64,000 nt of DNA from DAIQRJ01 sp963708795 (GTDB lineage: Bacteria > Actinomycetota > Actinomycetes > Propionibacteriales > DAIQRJ01): positions 620,001 through 684,000 of the forward strand of contig CAVPUH010000006.1 of assembly GCA_963708795.1 (NCBI GenBank). The letters run 5' to 3'. The position numbers and the translations under genes are program-made. Below, piece after piece: positions 28,645 through 37,130 of this stretch. The notes below the pieces were generated by a model, which ran no database searches, was not told the DNA's origin, and was given only the letters and a program-made list of their open reading frames with translations. Within the stretch, counting starts at the first letter, position 1; each line of letters begins with the position of its first letter.

Positions 28645-31274
28645 CCGAGCTGCCGACCGGCACCGTCACGTTGCTCTTCAGCGACATCGAGGGGTCGACC
28701 GCGCTGCTGAACCGGCTCGGCGACCGCTACGCCGACGTCCTCAGCGCACAGCGCCGCATTCTGCGTACGGCCTTCGCCGCGCACCACGGTCACGAGCTCG
28801 GGACCGAGGGCGACAGCTTCTTCGTCGCCTTCCCCACCGCTGCCGACGCGGTCGAGGCCGCACGGACCGGGCAGCGCGACCTGGCCACCCACCACTGGCC
28901 CGACGGCGTGCACGTGCGGGTGCGCATGGGCCTGCACACCGGCGAACCCATGCTCCACGAGGACGGGTATGTGGGGATGGACGTGCACCGGGCCGCTCGG
29001 ATGGCGGCGAGTGCGCACGGTGGGCAGATCGTCGTATCCGCCACGACACAACGCCTGGTGTCGACTCCCCCGCCCGGTGTGTCGTTCATCGACCTCGGCC
29101 GGCACCGCCTCAAGGACATTCCCGACACCGAGCATCTGTACCAGGTCGCCGCCGACGGACTGGACGCCGACTTCCCAGCGCTGAAGAGCCTGGGGGCGGC
29201 GTCCACACTGCCCGTCCCGCCGTCTCCGATCGTCGGACGTGACGGCGAACTCCGTGACCTCACCGAACTCCTTCGCCGAGCCGACGTCCGACTGGTCACC
29301 CTGACCGGCCCGGGTGGCTCCGGCAAGACCCGGCTCGCTGTCGCCACGGCGGCCAGGCTCGAACCACACATGCCGGACGGGGTGTACTTCGTGTCCCTCG
29401 GCGACGCCACGTCCGCAGAGGTCATGTGGTCCGGAATCGCCGAGACCCTCGGCGCGACCGGAGCCCAGCGCGTCCAGGAGACCGTCCTCCTGCATCTCGC
29501 GACCCGCCGTTGCCTGCTGGTACTGGACAATCTCGAGCAGTTGGATCGAGCGCCCGATGTGGTCGCGACGCTGCTGTCGGCGGGTGCGGGTGTGCGCCTC
29601 CTCGCCACCTCTCGACGGCTCCTCCGGGTCGAGGGCGAGTACGAGCATGCGGTGCCGCCGCTCGAACTGCCGAAGACGCCGGACGCTCGACTCGTCGACG
29701 CGCAGGAGTCCGGCGCTGTCGTGCTGTTCGTCCAGCGCGCCACGATGGCACGGTCGGGGTTCACCTTGACCGACGACAACGTCGCCGATGTGGTGCAGAT
29801 CTGCCGTCGGCTCGACGGGCTCCCGCTCGCCCTCGAACTGGCGGCGGCGAGGCTCAAGTTGATGAGCCCGGCGGGGCTGGTCCGACGTCTCGACACGATC
29901 CTCGGCGTGAACGTCAGGATGGTCGGCCGTCCAGCGCGGCAACAGACGCTCCGCAGCACCATCGAGTGGAGCTACTCCCTACTCGGCGCGGATCTCCAAC
30001 GCGACTTCCGGCGACTCGGAGTCTTCGCCGGGCCGTTCGATCTGGCCGCAGCCGGAGCCGTGCTGGCCGGCGACGCAGCCGCGGACCCGTTCGACGCCAT
30101 CAGCGATCTGGTCGACAGCAGCCTCGTCATGCTGGCTGACGGCGACGACTCCGAACCACGGTTCCGCCTGCTCCGGACGATCTCGGCGTTCGCCGCCGAC
30201 GTCCTCGCCACCGCGGGCGACGACCGCGCCGATGCCCGAGCACGTCATGCCGAGCATTACCTCGCAGTCCTCGAAGCGCTTCCGACTCAGCGCGACGGCG
30301 CGGCACATCTCCTCGTGCGGGGACGCATCGAAGCCGAGTTGGGCAATCTGCGGGCGGCGCTGTCGTGGGCACTCGACGACTCGGAAGCCCCCGACGACCC
30401 CGAGCGGGTCGACATCGGATTGCGTCTGTGCCAGGCGCTGTCGTGGTTCTGGTACGTGTGCGGCTACCAGTCCGAAGGTCGGACCTGGCTCGCGCGTGCC
30501 GTCGACGCCGCCGGCGACGAGCACAGCGACCGGTTGATGGGCTCCATGCACATGCTCGGTGTTCTCCTGCAGCAGCAGGGTGAGTGGGACTCCAGCCGTA
30601 CCGCACTCGAGCACTGCCTCGAGTACTGGCGTGAACGTGACGACCAGTCCCTCGTCGCTCGCGAGCTCAACAGTCTCGGGTGCGGCTACCGGGCGGTCGG
30701 CGACGCGGGAACGGCCAGGCGGCTCCTGATGGAGAGCATCGAGACCGCGCGTGCGTGCGGCGACGAGTCCCGGGGTGCGACGGCGATGTCGAACCTGGCC
30801 ATCCTCGAGGTCGACGACGGCCGTGCCGCGGTCGCGATCGACCTCCTCCACGAAGTCCTCGAGATCGATCTGCGTAGCGGCGACGAGTGGGGTGTGGTCC
30901 ACGACTGGTGCAACCTCGCGGCCGCCATGATGCAGGACGGACGCGTCGACGAGGCGTGGACGCTGCTCCGGCAACATGCCCGATCGGTGATCGACCTCGG
31001 TGACATCGAGCTCATGATCACGGTGATCGAGCTGTTCTGTCTGTGCTTGTCCGAACTCGGTGACGAGGTCGCCGCGGCCCATCTGCTCGGCGCGGCCCAG
31101 GAATGGCGGATACGAGCCGAGTTGCCGATCGCCGTGCCCGACGAGGCGATCCTCCATGTGGCCGTGGACAAGGTCCGTGACACACCGAGTCCGGCCGACT
31201 GGGCGGCGAACGTCGAAGCCGGCCGGGCCTACTCGACCGAGGACGCGATGACCGAGGCGATGCGGGAGCGCTGA
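28641..31274 (+). CDS. Class III nucleotidyl cyclase / NB-ARC-like ATPase / TPR regulator
   Basis: An 877-residue multidomain signalling protein. Residues ~5-170 form a class III cyclase homology domain (LLFSDIEGSTALLNRLG with metal Asp, GDSFFVAF, MGLHTGEP). The usual Asn of the N-x-x-x-R transition-state pair reads His (VGMDVHRAARM), so catalytic activity needs testing. Residues ~200-480 form an AfsR/NB-ARC-like ATPase: P-loop GPGGSGKTR near 222, Walker B CLLVLDNLEQL, and LDGLPLALELAAARL. The rest consists of TPR-like helical repeats. It overlaps the cNMP-binding gene by ATGA. No DNA-binding domain is visible; the output is probably protein-protein or nucleotide signalling. Confidence 0.88.
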   Translation: MTELPTGTVTLLFSDIEGSTALLNRLGDRYADVLSAQRRILRTAFAAHHGHELGTEGDSFFVAFPTAADAVEAARTGQRDLATHHWPDGVHVRVRMGLHTGEPMLHEDGYVGMDVHRAARMAASAHGGQIVVSATTQRLVSTPPPGVSFIDLGRHRLKDIPDTEHLYQVAADGLDADFPALKSLGAASTLPVPPSPIVGRDGELRDLTELLRRADVRLVTLTGPGGSGKTRLAVATAARLEPHMPDGVYFVSLGDATSAEVMWSGIAETLGATGAQRVQETVLLHLATRRCLLVLDNLEQLDRAPDVVATLLSAGAGVRLLATSRRLLRVEGEYEHAVPPLELPKTPDARLVDAQESGAVVLFVQRATMARSGFTLTDDNVADVVQICRRLDGLPLALELAAARLKLMSPAGLVRRLDTILGVNVRMVGRPARQQTLRSTIEWSYSLLGADLQRDFRRLGVFAGPFDLAAAGAVLAGDAAADPFDAISDLVDSSLVMLADGDDSEPRFRLLRTISAFAADVLATAGDDRADARARHAEHYLAVLEALPTQRDGAAHLLVRGRIEAELGNLRAALSWALDDSEAPDDPERVDIGLRLCQALSWFWYVCGYQSEGRTWLARAVDAAGDEHSDRLMGSMHMLGVLLQQQGEWDSSRTALEHCLEYWRERDDQSLVARELNSLGCGYRAVGDAGTARRLLMESIETARACGDESRGATAMSNLAILEVDDGRAAVAIDLLHEVLEIDLRSGDEWGVVHDWCNLAAAMMQDGRVDEAWTLLRQHARSVIDLGDIELMITVIELFCLCLSELGDEVAAAHLLGAAQEWRIRAELPIAVPDEAILHVAVDKVRDTPSPADWAANVEAGRAYSTEDAMTEAMRER

Positions 31275-31277
31275 TGC

Positions 31278-31784
31278 TCAGGTCCGTCGACGCCGGACGG
31301 CCAGCGGGATGAGCAACCAGACAGTGAGGAAGAACGCCGCCTCCACGGCCACCACGACGATCGCGAGCTCAGGTCCGGCAACGAACTCGAAGACCAACAG
31401 GGTCACGGCGCAGATCGCCAGGGCCAGGAAGAACAGCCCGGCCTTCGCGAGGACGTCGGCGGCACCGACCAGCCGATCCTTCTCGTGGTAGCGGAAGAGC
31501 ACCCGGTGATAGCTCACCGGAGCGACGAGGAGAAGCGTCGATGTCACGGCGCACAGGACGGCCACCAGGTACACGACGCGTTCGATGAGCGTCAGCTCGG
31601 CGAATCGCTGCTGGAACGGGAGAGTGAGCAGGAAGCCGGTGAGGATCTGCACGCCGGTCTCGGCGACCCGGAGCTCCTGGAGGAGTTCCCCCCAGTTGCG
31701 ATCCATCCGCTCGGTCGGCGATTCGTCCCGGCCCGAGTCGTCGTCCGCGCCGTCGACTGGGCCTCTCCGTGCGGCATCCGGCAT
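31278..31784 (-). CDS. DUF6328 family membrane protein
   Basis: A 168-residue membrane protein. An acidic N-terminal tail is followed by the conserved LLQELRVAETGVQILTGFLLTLPFQQRF, which marks the family, then four hydrophobic helices (VVYLVAVLCAVTSTLLLVAPVSYHR, AGLFFLALAICAVTLLVFEF and others) and a basic C-terminal end. Such proteins are sometimes labelled sodium:proton antiporter on weak evidence; no transport function is established. It is convergent with the cyclase gene, three bases apart. Confidence 0.8.
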   Translation of the reverse strand: MPDAARRGPVDGADDDSGRDESPTERMDRNWGELLQELRVAETGVQILTGFLLTLPFQQRFAELTLIERVVYLVAVLCAVTSTLLLVAPVSYHRVLFRYHEKDRLVGAADVLAKAGLFFLALAICAVTLLVFEFVAGPELAIVVVAVEAAFFLTVWLLIPLAVRRRRT

Positions 31785-31950
31785 CGGAGTCAGCTCCTCA
31801 GCGGCGCGTCAGGCTTCGGCATGCGTCAACGCTACCCATCTGCTCGGCTCGGCAACCGACTGCGGCGCGCCGCTCGGTTGGCCTGCGGGGAGGGCAGGTA
31901 CCACACTCGTGGCGTGACGATCGTCCATGCCCTGATTCGACGGAGGAACT

Positions 31951-32223
31951 GTGCCCACTGCAGCGAAAGTCGCGTACCAACCGTTCGGTCTGGTGGCGAG
32001 CATGGCCGGCGGTCTCGTCGCCGGACTCGTCTTCAAGCAGATCTGGCGGAAGGTGGCCGACGAGGACGATGCCCCTGATCCGCTGCAGTCGGAGTACGGC
32101 TGGCGCGAAATCCTGGTGGCCGCGGCGGTGCAGGGCGCCATCTACGGCTTGGTGAAGGCCGCGATCGACCGTGCCGGCGCCGAGACCTTCGCGCACTGGA
32201 CGGGTGAGTGGCCCGGCGACTGA
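31951..32223 (+). CDS. DUF4235 family membrane protein
   Basis: A 90-residue protein with the DUF4235 pattern: a first membrane helix (FGLVASMAGGLVAGLVFKQIWRKV), a short loop with the usual D-x-P-x-A-like segment (DEDDAPDPLQSEYGWREIL) and a second amphipathic or membrane helix (VAAAVQGAIYGLVKAAIDRAGA). These are small actinobacterial membrane proteins of unknown role. The GTG start has GGAGGA four bases upstream, a strong ribosome site. It is convergent with the CYTH-CHAD gene. Confidence 0.85.
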   Translation: MPTAAKVAYQPFGLVASMAGGLVAGLVFKQIWRKVADEDDAPDPLQSEYGWREILVAAAVQGAIYGLVKAAIDRAGAETFAHWTGEWPGD

Positions 32224-32274
32224 CCGCCCCGACAGGCCCGGAGGTTGTCGTCGTGTGGGTGCGGCCGGTGGGCG

Positions 32275-33792
32275 TCAGGACCAGCGGCCGGTCTTGGGCT
32301 TGGAGCTGCGGGACCACTCGTGACGCCACCGCCGGTCGAGCTCATCCGCCCGCACCTCGGCCAGGGCGTCCAGTCGACCGAAGGTGAAGGTGTCCTCACC
32401 GGCCAGGTGGGCTTCACGGCCGACCCGGCGGAGTAGTTCACGTTCGACCACGGTGTCGTGATGGTCACCGAGGATCGTCTGGATTCGTTTCGCGGTCTTG
32501 ACCAGGCGCCGGGCGCGCTTGCCGAAGATCGGCTCCGCCGACTCTGCCGCGTAGCGGACGCGTTTGGCCGCCTTTCGCGCTTCGTGTAGCTCGACATCGC
32601 GATCCGCCGCAGAGGCGGCGGCATCCGCGCGGCCGACCGCCTTCGTGAGTCGCCGCCAGTCGTGGTGGATCAGAGCAGGGACCACGTCGCGAGCCGGGAG
32701 CGTGCCGAGGTCGCTGACCGGCGGCGACGACGTGAGCTGGTCGATCGTGTCCAGCAGATCGATGTAGCGCTGGCCGTCGAGCACTGCCAGTGCCGCGCGC
32801 CGGCCCTCGCGGTACGCCGTGTCCAGGTCGTCGTCGAGCCGCGCGGCGATCGGACCGACCACCGAGTCGGCCGGCTCCCGACCGATGGCCCGCCGAACCT
32901 GAGCCTGCAGAACTTCGGCGTCGCGAGCCTCTCCGAGGGCGCCGCCGAGCCACCGGAGCTCGTGCCGCAGGTCGGTGACGACGTCCACGTCGAACAGCTT
33001 CCGATACGTGGCCAGGCATGACCGCAGCCGGCGAACCGCGACCCGCATGTCGTGTACCGCGTCGGCTTCCTCGGCTCGGAAGGCGGGATCGAGCCGCACG
33101 ATCTCCTCGCGTTGGGTCCTGATGTAGGCGACCGCGACATCGACGGCAGGACCGCCGGCACTGGCCGTGGCCGGCGTCGGTTCCTCGGGCATGAGATGCG
33201 CGAGCACCCGACTGAGTTTCGAGCCGTGGTCGCCGCGTGCTGCACCCGCGGCGAGAACGACGGACTCGGCCGCGTCGAGGATCCCCGCGTCGGCGTCGAC
33301 GACTTCGACCTCCCACTCGCGCCACGACTGTGGCTCGAGTCCCGCGCCCCCGAGTTCGCTGCCGACGTGGTCGTCGCAGAACTCCGCGGCTGTGCCGCCG
33401 TCCTCGGCGATGAGCGCTGTGACCAGCCTCCGCGTGCGAATCGTCGCGACGGGCCGGAGTGGTGCTCCCCGCGTGTAGATGCGAACTGCGCGGCGCAGAA
33501 CCGCCGGCGGAGTCTTGACGGCCCGACCCAGCGGGACCCGGATCTCGCGGCGGTCCTGGCCGACCGGCAGCTTCAGGTGCCATCCGCTGTCGTCGTCTCC
33601 GGTCCGGCGGCGCAGGGTGATGCCGTAGGTCGCGAGGCTCAGTTCGGCGGTGTCGAAGTAGACCGCGTCGAGGTCGTACTCGGTCGGTCCGGCAGTCCGG
33701 ACGATTCCCGGGATCACGGTCAGGTCCGGAATCGGGGTCTCGGCGTCGACGTCGTACTTGCGTTCGATCTCCAGGTGTTCGGTGACGCTCAC
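32275..33792 (-). CDS. CYTH and CHAD domain-containing protein
   Basis: A 505-residue two-domain protein. The CYTH domain (residues 1-~200) starts with HLEIERKYDVD, the EXEXK triphosphate-tunnel signature, and keeps YFDT, LRRRTGDDDSGWHLKLP and the basic/acidic pairs of the tunnel. The CHAD domain (residues ~215-500) is a helical bundle with conserved basic positions (VHDMRVAVRRLRSCLATYR, LHEARKAAKRVRYAAE) that binds polyphosphate. CYTH enzymes hydrolyse inorganic triphosphate, so a polyphosphate-processing or binding role is likely, consistent with PPK2 elsewhere in the window. The GTG start has GAGGA upstream. Confidence 0.92.
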   Translation of the reverse strand: MSVTEHLEIERKYDVDAETPIPDLTVIPGIVRTAGPTEYDLDAVYFDTAELSLATYGITLRRRTGDDDSGWHLKLPVGQDRREIRVPLGRAVKTPPAVLRRAVRIYTRGAPLRPVATIRTRRLVTALIAEDGGTAAEFCDDHVGSELGGAGLEPQSWREWEVEVVDADAGILDAAESVVLAAGAARGDHGSKLSRVLAHLMPEEPTPATASAGGPAVDVAVAYIRTQREEIVRLDPAFRAEEADAVHDMRVAVRRLRSCLATYRKLFDVDVVTDLRHELRWLGGALGEARDAEVLQAQVRRAIGREPADSVVGPIAARLDDDLDTAYREGRRAALAVLDGQRYIDLLDTIDQLTSSPPVSDLGTLPARDVVPALIHHDWRRLTKAVGRADAAASAADRDVELHEARKAAKRVRYAAESAEPIFGKRARRLVKTAKRIQTILGDHHDTVVERELLRRVGREAHLAGEDTFTFGRLDALAEVRADELDRRWRHEWSRSSKPKTGRWS

Positions 33793-33881
33793 GGTTCGTC
33801 CTCGCTTCGTCGGTCAGACCGGTGTGCCAGGCACGGCGCATCGGGGCTGTCGTCATCCTCGCAGTCCGGCAGCGAACCCGG

Positions 33882-34853
33882 CTATCCGGCGAGCGAGTCC
33901 GCCTTCACCGCTCCGCGGGTGCCCATCGGCGCGGGCGGCCCGGTCGTGGTGTCCGCCGCCGTCTGCTGTTCGGACTCCGCGTTGATCTCGGCGCCGAGCA
34001 GCACGGCGTAGGACGTGATCCACAGCCACAGGAGCAGGACGACCACGCTCGCGAGCGCACCGTAGGTCTTCGCATAGGAGCCGAAGTAGGTGACGTAGAG
34101 GGAGAAACCGATCGACGCCACCAACCACAGCACCGTGGCGACGATCGCGCCGATCGAGACCCAGCGCATCTGGGGGGCATCCCGACTCGGCGACACGCGG
34201 TACACGATCGCCAGGGCGACCGAGACGATGAGCACCAGAATGACGTAGCGGAGCAGCGAGATCGCGAGGCTCAACGGCGGCGACGACACCGCGGACGAGA
34301 GCACGGCGGGCACCACCGCGACGAGCACGATCACGACCAGCATGAAGACGATCGCCCCGATCGTCATCAGCAGCGCGAGACCCTTGCGTTTCACGAACCC
34401 GCGTTTCTCGTCCTCGTCGTAGGCGGTGTTGACGGCGGTCATCAGGTTTCCCATGCCACTGGACGCGCTCCACAGGGCCAGCGCCAGTGCGACGATCAAC
34501 CCGACACCGAGATGCGACCGGCCACTCGCCATCGACTGCAACTGCGTCGTGATCAGCTGCTGGGCATCAGCGGGCAGCGCGCCGGTGGCGGACTTGACCT
34601 GGTCGGCGATCTGGGCCGGGTCGGCCACCAATCCGTACACGAGGATGAGGGCGATCATGGCGGGGAAGAGCGACATGAACGCGTAGAACGCGACCCCGGC
34701 ACCCAGGAGCGGCACCTGGTCCGCCTTCGATTCCTTCCAGGCGCGGCGGAGGATCTGCCCCCATCCCCGGGCCGGGACCTCGGCGGGACGGTCGGCGTCG
34801 GCGCCCGGCACGTCGCCCTGCTCGTCGGTTGCCTCGCGCGTCTTGGTCGCCAT
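33882..34853 (-). CDS. YihY/virulence factor BrkB family membrane protein (copy 2)
   Basis: A 323-residue integral membrane protein with the typical YihY start: WKESKADQVPLLGAGVAFYAFMSLFPAMIALI, then ALALWSASSGMGNLMTAVNTAYDEDEKRGFVKRKGLALL, SLLRYVILVLIVSVALAIVYRVSP and a final pair of helices ending ITSYAVLLGAEINAESEQQ. About six membrane spans are expected. The function is unknown despite older BrkB and ribonuclease labels. The ATG sits at the start of a charged N-terminal tail. It is distinct from the more divergent copy at 9829-10824. Confidence 0.88.
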   Translation of the reverse strand: MATKTREATDEQGDVPGADADRPAEVPARGWGQILRRAWKESKADQVPLLGAGVAFYAFMSLFPAMIALILVYGLVADPAQIADQVKSATGALPADAQQLITTQLQSMASGRSHLGVGLIVALALALWSASSGMGNLMTAVNTAYDEDEKRGFVKRKGLALLMTIGAIVFMLVVIVLVAVVPAVLSSAVSSPPLSLAISLLRYVILVLIVSVALAIVYRVSPSRDAPQMRWVSIGAIVATVLWLVASIGFSLYVTYFGSYAKTYGALASVVVLLLWLWITSYAVLLGAEINAESEQQTAADTTTGPPAPMGTRGAVKADSLAG

Positions 34854-34986
34854 CGTCCACCTCCGGATACGGCGGCGAACGATGGGTCATCGACGCTGCG
34901 TGGTAGTCGGGCACTGGTGCGCCCGCTGTTCAGGTACCCGGTGGCCGGAGGCCGAAACGGCGACCCGGTCGGCGAGACGTCGGGAC

Positions 34987-35181
34987 TCAGGTCTTGGCCT
35001 TGCGGCCGAGCTTGTGCGTCCCGTCGCACCACGGGCTGCGCGACGACTTCCCACACGCGCACACCGCGACGACCGGCCGCGTTGCGTCGTGCTCGCGGTT
35101 GTCCGCCCCGACGACCGAGTCGGCGCCACGCACCAGGATCGGCCCGCCGGGGATCGGCGTCACCACCACGCGTCGGGTCAT
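34987..35181 (-). CDS. CDGSH iron-sulfur domain protein
   Basis: A 64-residue protein with the CDGSH [2Fe-2S] motif CACGKSSRSPWCDGTH (three Cys and one His) in its last third. These mitoNEET-like proteins hold a labile redox cluster. The ATG overlaps the stop of the upstream heme-oxygenase-like gene by four bases, implying translational coupling and a joint function in iron or redox chemistry. The same gene pair recurs in other Actinobacteria, to my knowledge. Confidence 0.92.
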   Translation of the reverse strand: MTRRVVVTPIPGGPILVRGADSVVGADNREHDATRPVVAVCACGKSSRSPWCDGTHKLGRKAKT

Positions 35182-36207
35182 GCCACCAGCGCCGTGGCGT
35201 CGTCGACGACCCGCAGGGAGCTACGTCCGTCGGCCCAGGAGCCGAGTTGGTGACGCGCCGATCGGTCGTCGAGGAGTTGGCAGGCAGCCGCGCCGAACGC
35301 CACGTCCTCGAGCAGCGACGGCGCGTCGTGGACGAGGTTCGCGCAGATGTCGCGCACCGCGAGTTGCTCGTGCACGGCGTCTGCCTCCACGTGCTCGTCG
35401 AAGTACGCCGCCACGACCTCGGGGAACGCGAGTCGCCGCAAACCCATCGCGACTCGCCGTGCCGGAACGGAACTGGTCGCCTCGAACGCGGCGAGATGGC
35501 CCATCGCCGCGCCGCGGAGCCGGCGATGGAGGCCGAACATGCTGACGGCGTTGCTGATCGCGAGCGTCGACGCCGGAGCGACGTCGACGTATGCGCCGTA
35601 GTCCGCGTTCAGCCCGGCACCGGTGAGGGAGTCGGCGAACATCCGGGCATGAAGCCGTTCGTACCGACCGCCGCCGTACTCGTCGAACTGCAACTCGGTC
35701 AGCGACACCTTCGGCTGGCCGGTCAGGCGTGGCACCACCCAGGTGTGCGGATCCGCCTCCTTCAGCTGGTACACGCTGCGGTGGCGGAGGTACTCGAGCG
35801 CCTGCCGACGTGTCGCGTCGCGCTGGATGTACCCGGCGAGCGGAGCGGTCTCGGTACCGTCGATCAGGTCGAAGAGGCGGGTCGGAGACGTCGCCTTCTG
35901 ACGTCATCAACGCGGCAACCGAGTCCGCCGCCGCGGCCCGCAGCGCCGCCTCGAACGGGTCTTCCAGTAGCGCACGCAGCCGGAGCGCGTCGGGCGACCA
36001 TTCCCAGCGATCGTCGACGTCGTCGAATCCCGCGTAGTGCAGTTCGTAGAGCGACCACAGGGCGATGTGCCGGTCTTCGTCGTCGAGCGCGTTCGATGCG
36101 CGCGCAGCACCGGCCGAGAGGGCGCTCGCGAACGGCCGGCCGGGCTCGCGGCGCATCGCGGCGAACACGCTGGAACTGATCGGCCCCCGGGGGCGGGGTA
36201 GCTGCAT
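35178..36207 (-). CDS. Iron-containing redox enzyme family protein (heme-oxygenase-like; one frame break)
   Basis: A protein of about 342 residues of the heme-oxygenase-like di-iron fold. The N-terminal part (HIALWSLYELHYAGFDDVDDRWEWSP, residues ~47-75) supplies early Glu/His ligands. After one surplus base near 35886 the frame continues with RLFDLIDGTETAPLAGYIQ, then LTELQFDEYGGGRYERLHARMF and later EVVAAYFDEHVEADAVHEQLAVRDI, with the expected second Glu/His pairs. The start MQLPRPRGPISSS at 36207 has a GAGGAG ribosome site. It is coupled to the CDGSH protein (ATGA overlap). Relatives oxidise small molecules using two irons; the substrate is unknown. Confidence 0.82.
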
Positions 36208-36385
36208 GGGTCTGCTCTCCTCGTACCCGGTACCGGGCAGACGGTGGATACCCTCGCTGCACCCGGCGCGAAACACGCGAGAGTCGTCGCCGTCATCTCC
36301 TGTCCATACGCGGATCCCCAGCGAGTGGACGTTTCGGGCGCCGACGACCTGGGTACCGCACCTCGACGATGAGACGAGCGGTCGC

Positions 36386-37109
36386 ATGATCCGGGTCGGC
36401 ACCTCCGGCTGGAGCTATGACCACTGGCAGGACGTCCTGTACCCGGCCGGTCTGCCGAGCCCGCGACCGGCTCGCGATCTACTCGGACTCCTTCGACACG
36501 GTCGAACTCAACAGCAGCTTCTACCGTTGGCCCCGCCCGGACAGCTTTCGCCGCTGGCACGATCGATTGCCGGCCGGATTCCGGATGGCCGTGAAGGCAC
36601 CGCGCGGGCTCACCCACGCCAAGCGGCTCTACGAACCCGAGGTGTGGATCGGACGCATCACCCAGTCTCTCCACGCTCTCGAGCCGGATCCGTTGCTCCT
36701 GGTGCAACTGGCGCCCGCGCATGAACGCGACGACGCCCGACTCGACTACTTCCTCTCCTGCCTGCCGAGGGAGCTCCGCGTCGCTGTCGAGTTCCGGCAT
36801 CCCAGCTGGCACAGCGACGACGTCCTCGACCTGCTCGAACGCCACGGTGCGGCCTACTGCGTCATGAGCGGAGCGCGGCTGCCGTGCATCCTGCGCACGA
36901 CAGCCACGTTCGCCTATCTCCGGTTGCACGGCCCGGACGACGACAACCTCTACGCCGGCTCGTACTCGGACACGGACCTGGCCTGGTGGGCCGATCGCAT
37001 CCGTGAATGGGACGCCACCGGTCACGACGTGTTCGCGTACTTCAACAACGACGGTGACGGAAACGCCGTTCGCAACGCCAGGACCCTGCGGCAGATCCTT
37101 CAGGTGTGA
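36386..37109 (+). CDS. DUF72 family protein (one frame break)
   Basis: A DUF72 (YecE-like) TIM-barrel protein of about 240 residues. The start IRVGTSGWSYDHWQDVLYPAGLP is in one frame. From RLAIYSDSFDTVELNSSFYRWP to the end it is in the next, joined near 36458 by removing one base. FRMAVKAPRGLTHAKRL, VAVEFRHPSWHSDDVLDLL, YLRLHGPDDDNLYAGSYSDTDLAWWA and VFAYFNNDGDGNAVRNA are the conserved blocks. The function is not established. ATG 36386 begins the conserved domain. Confidence 0.87.
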
Positions 37110-37130
37110 GTCGTCGGGCGCTCCCGCCGA

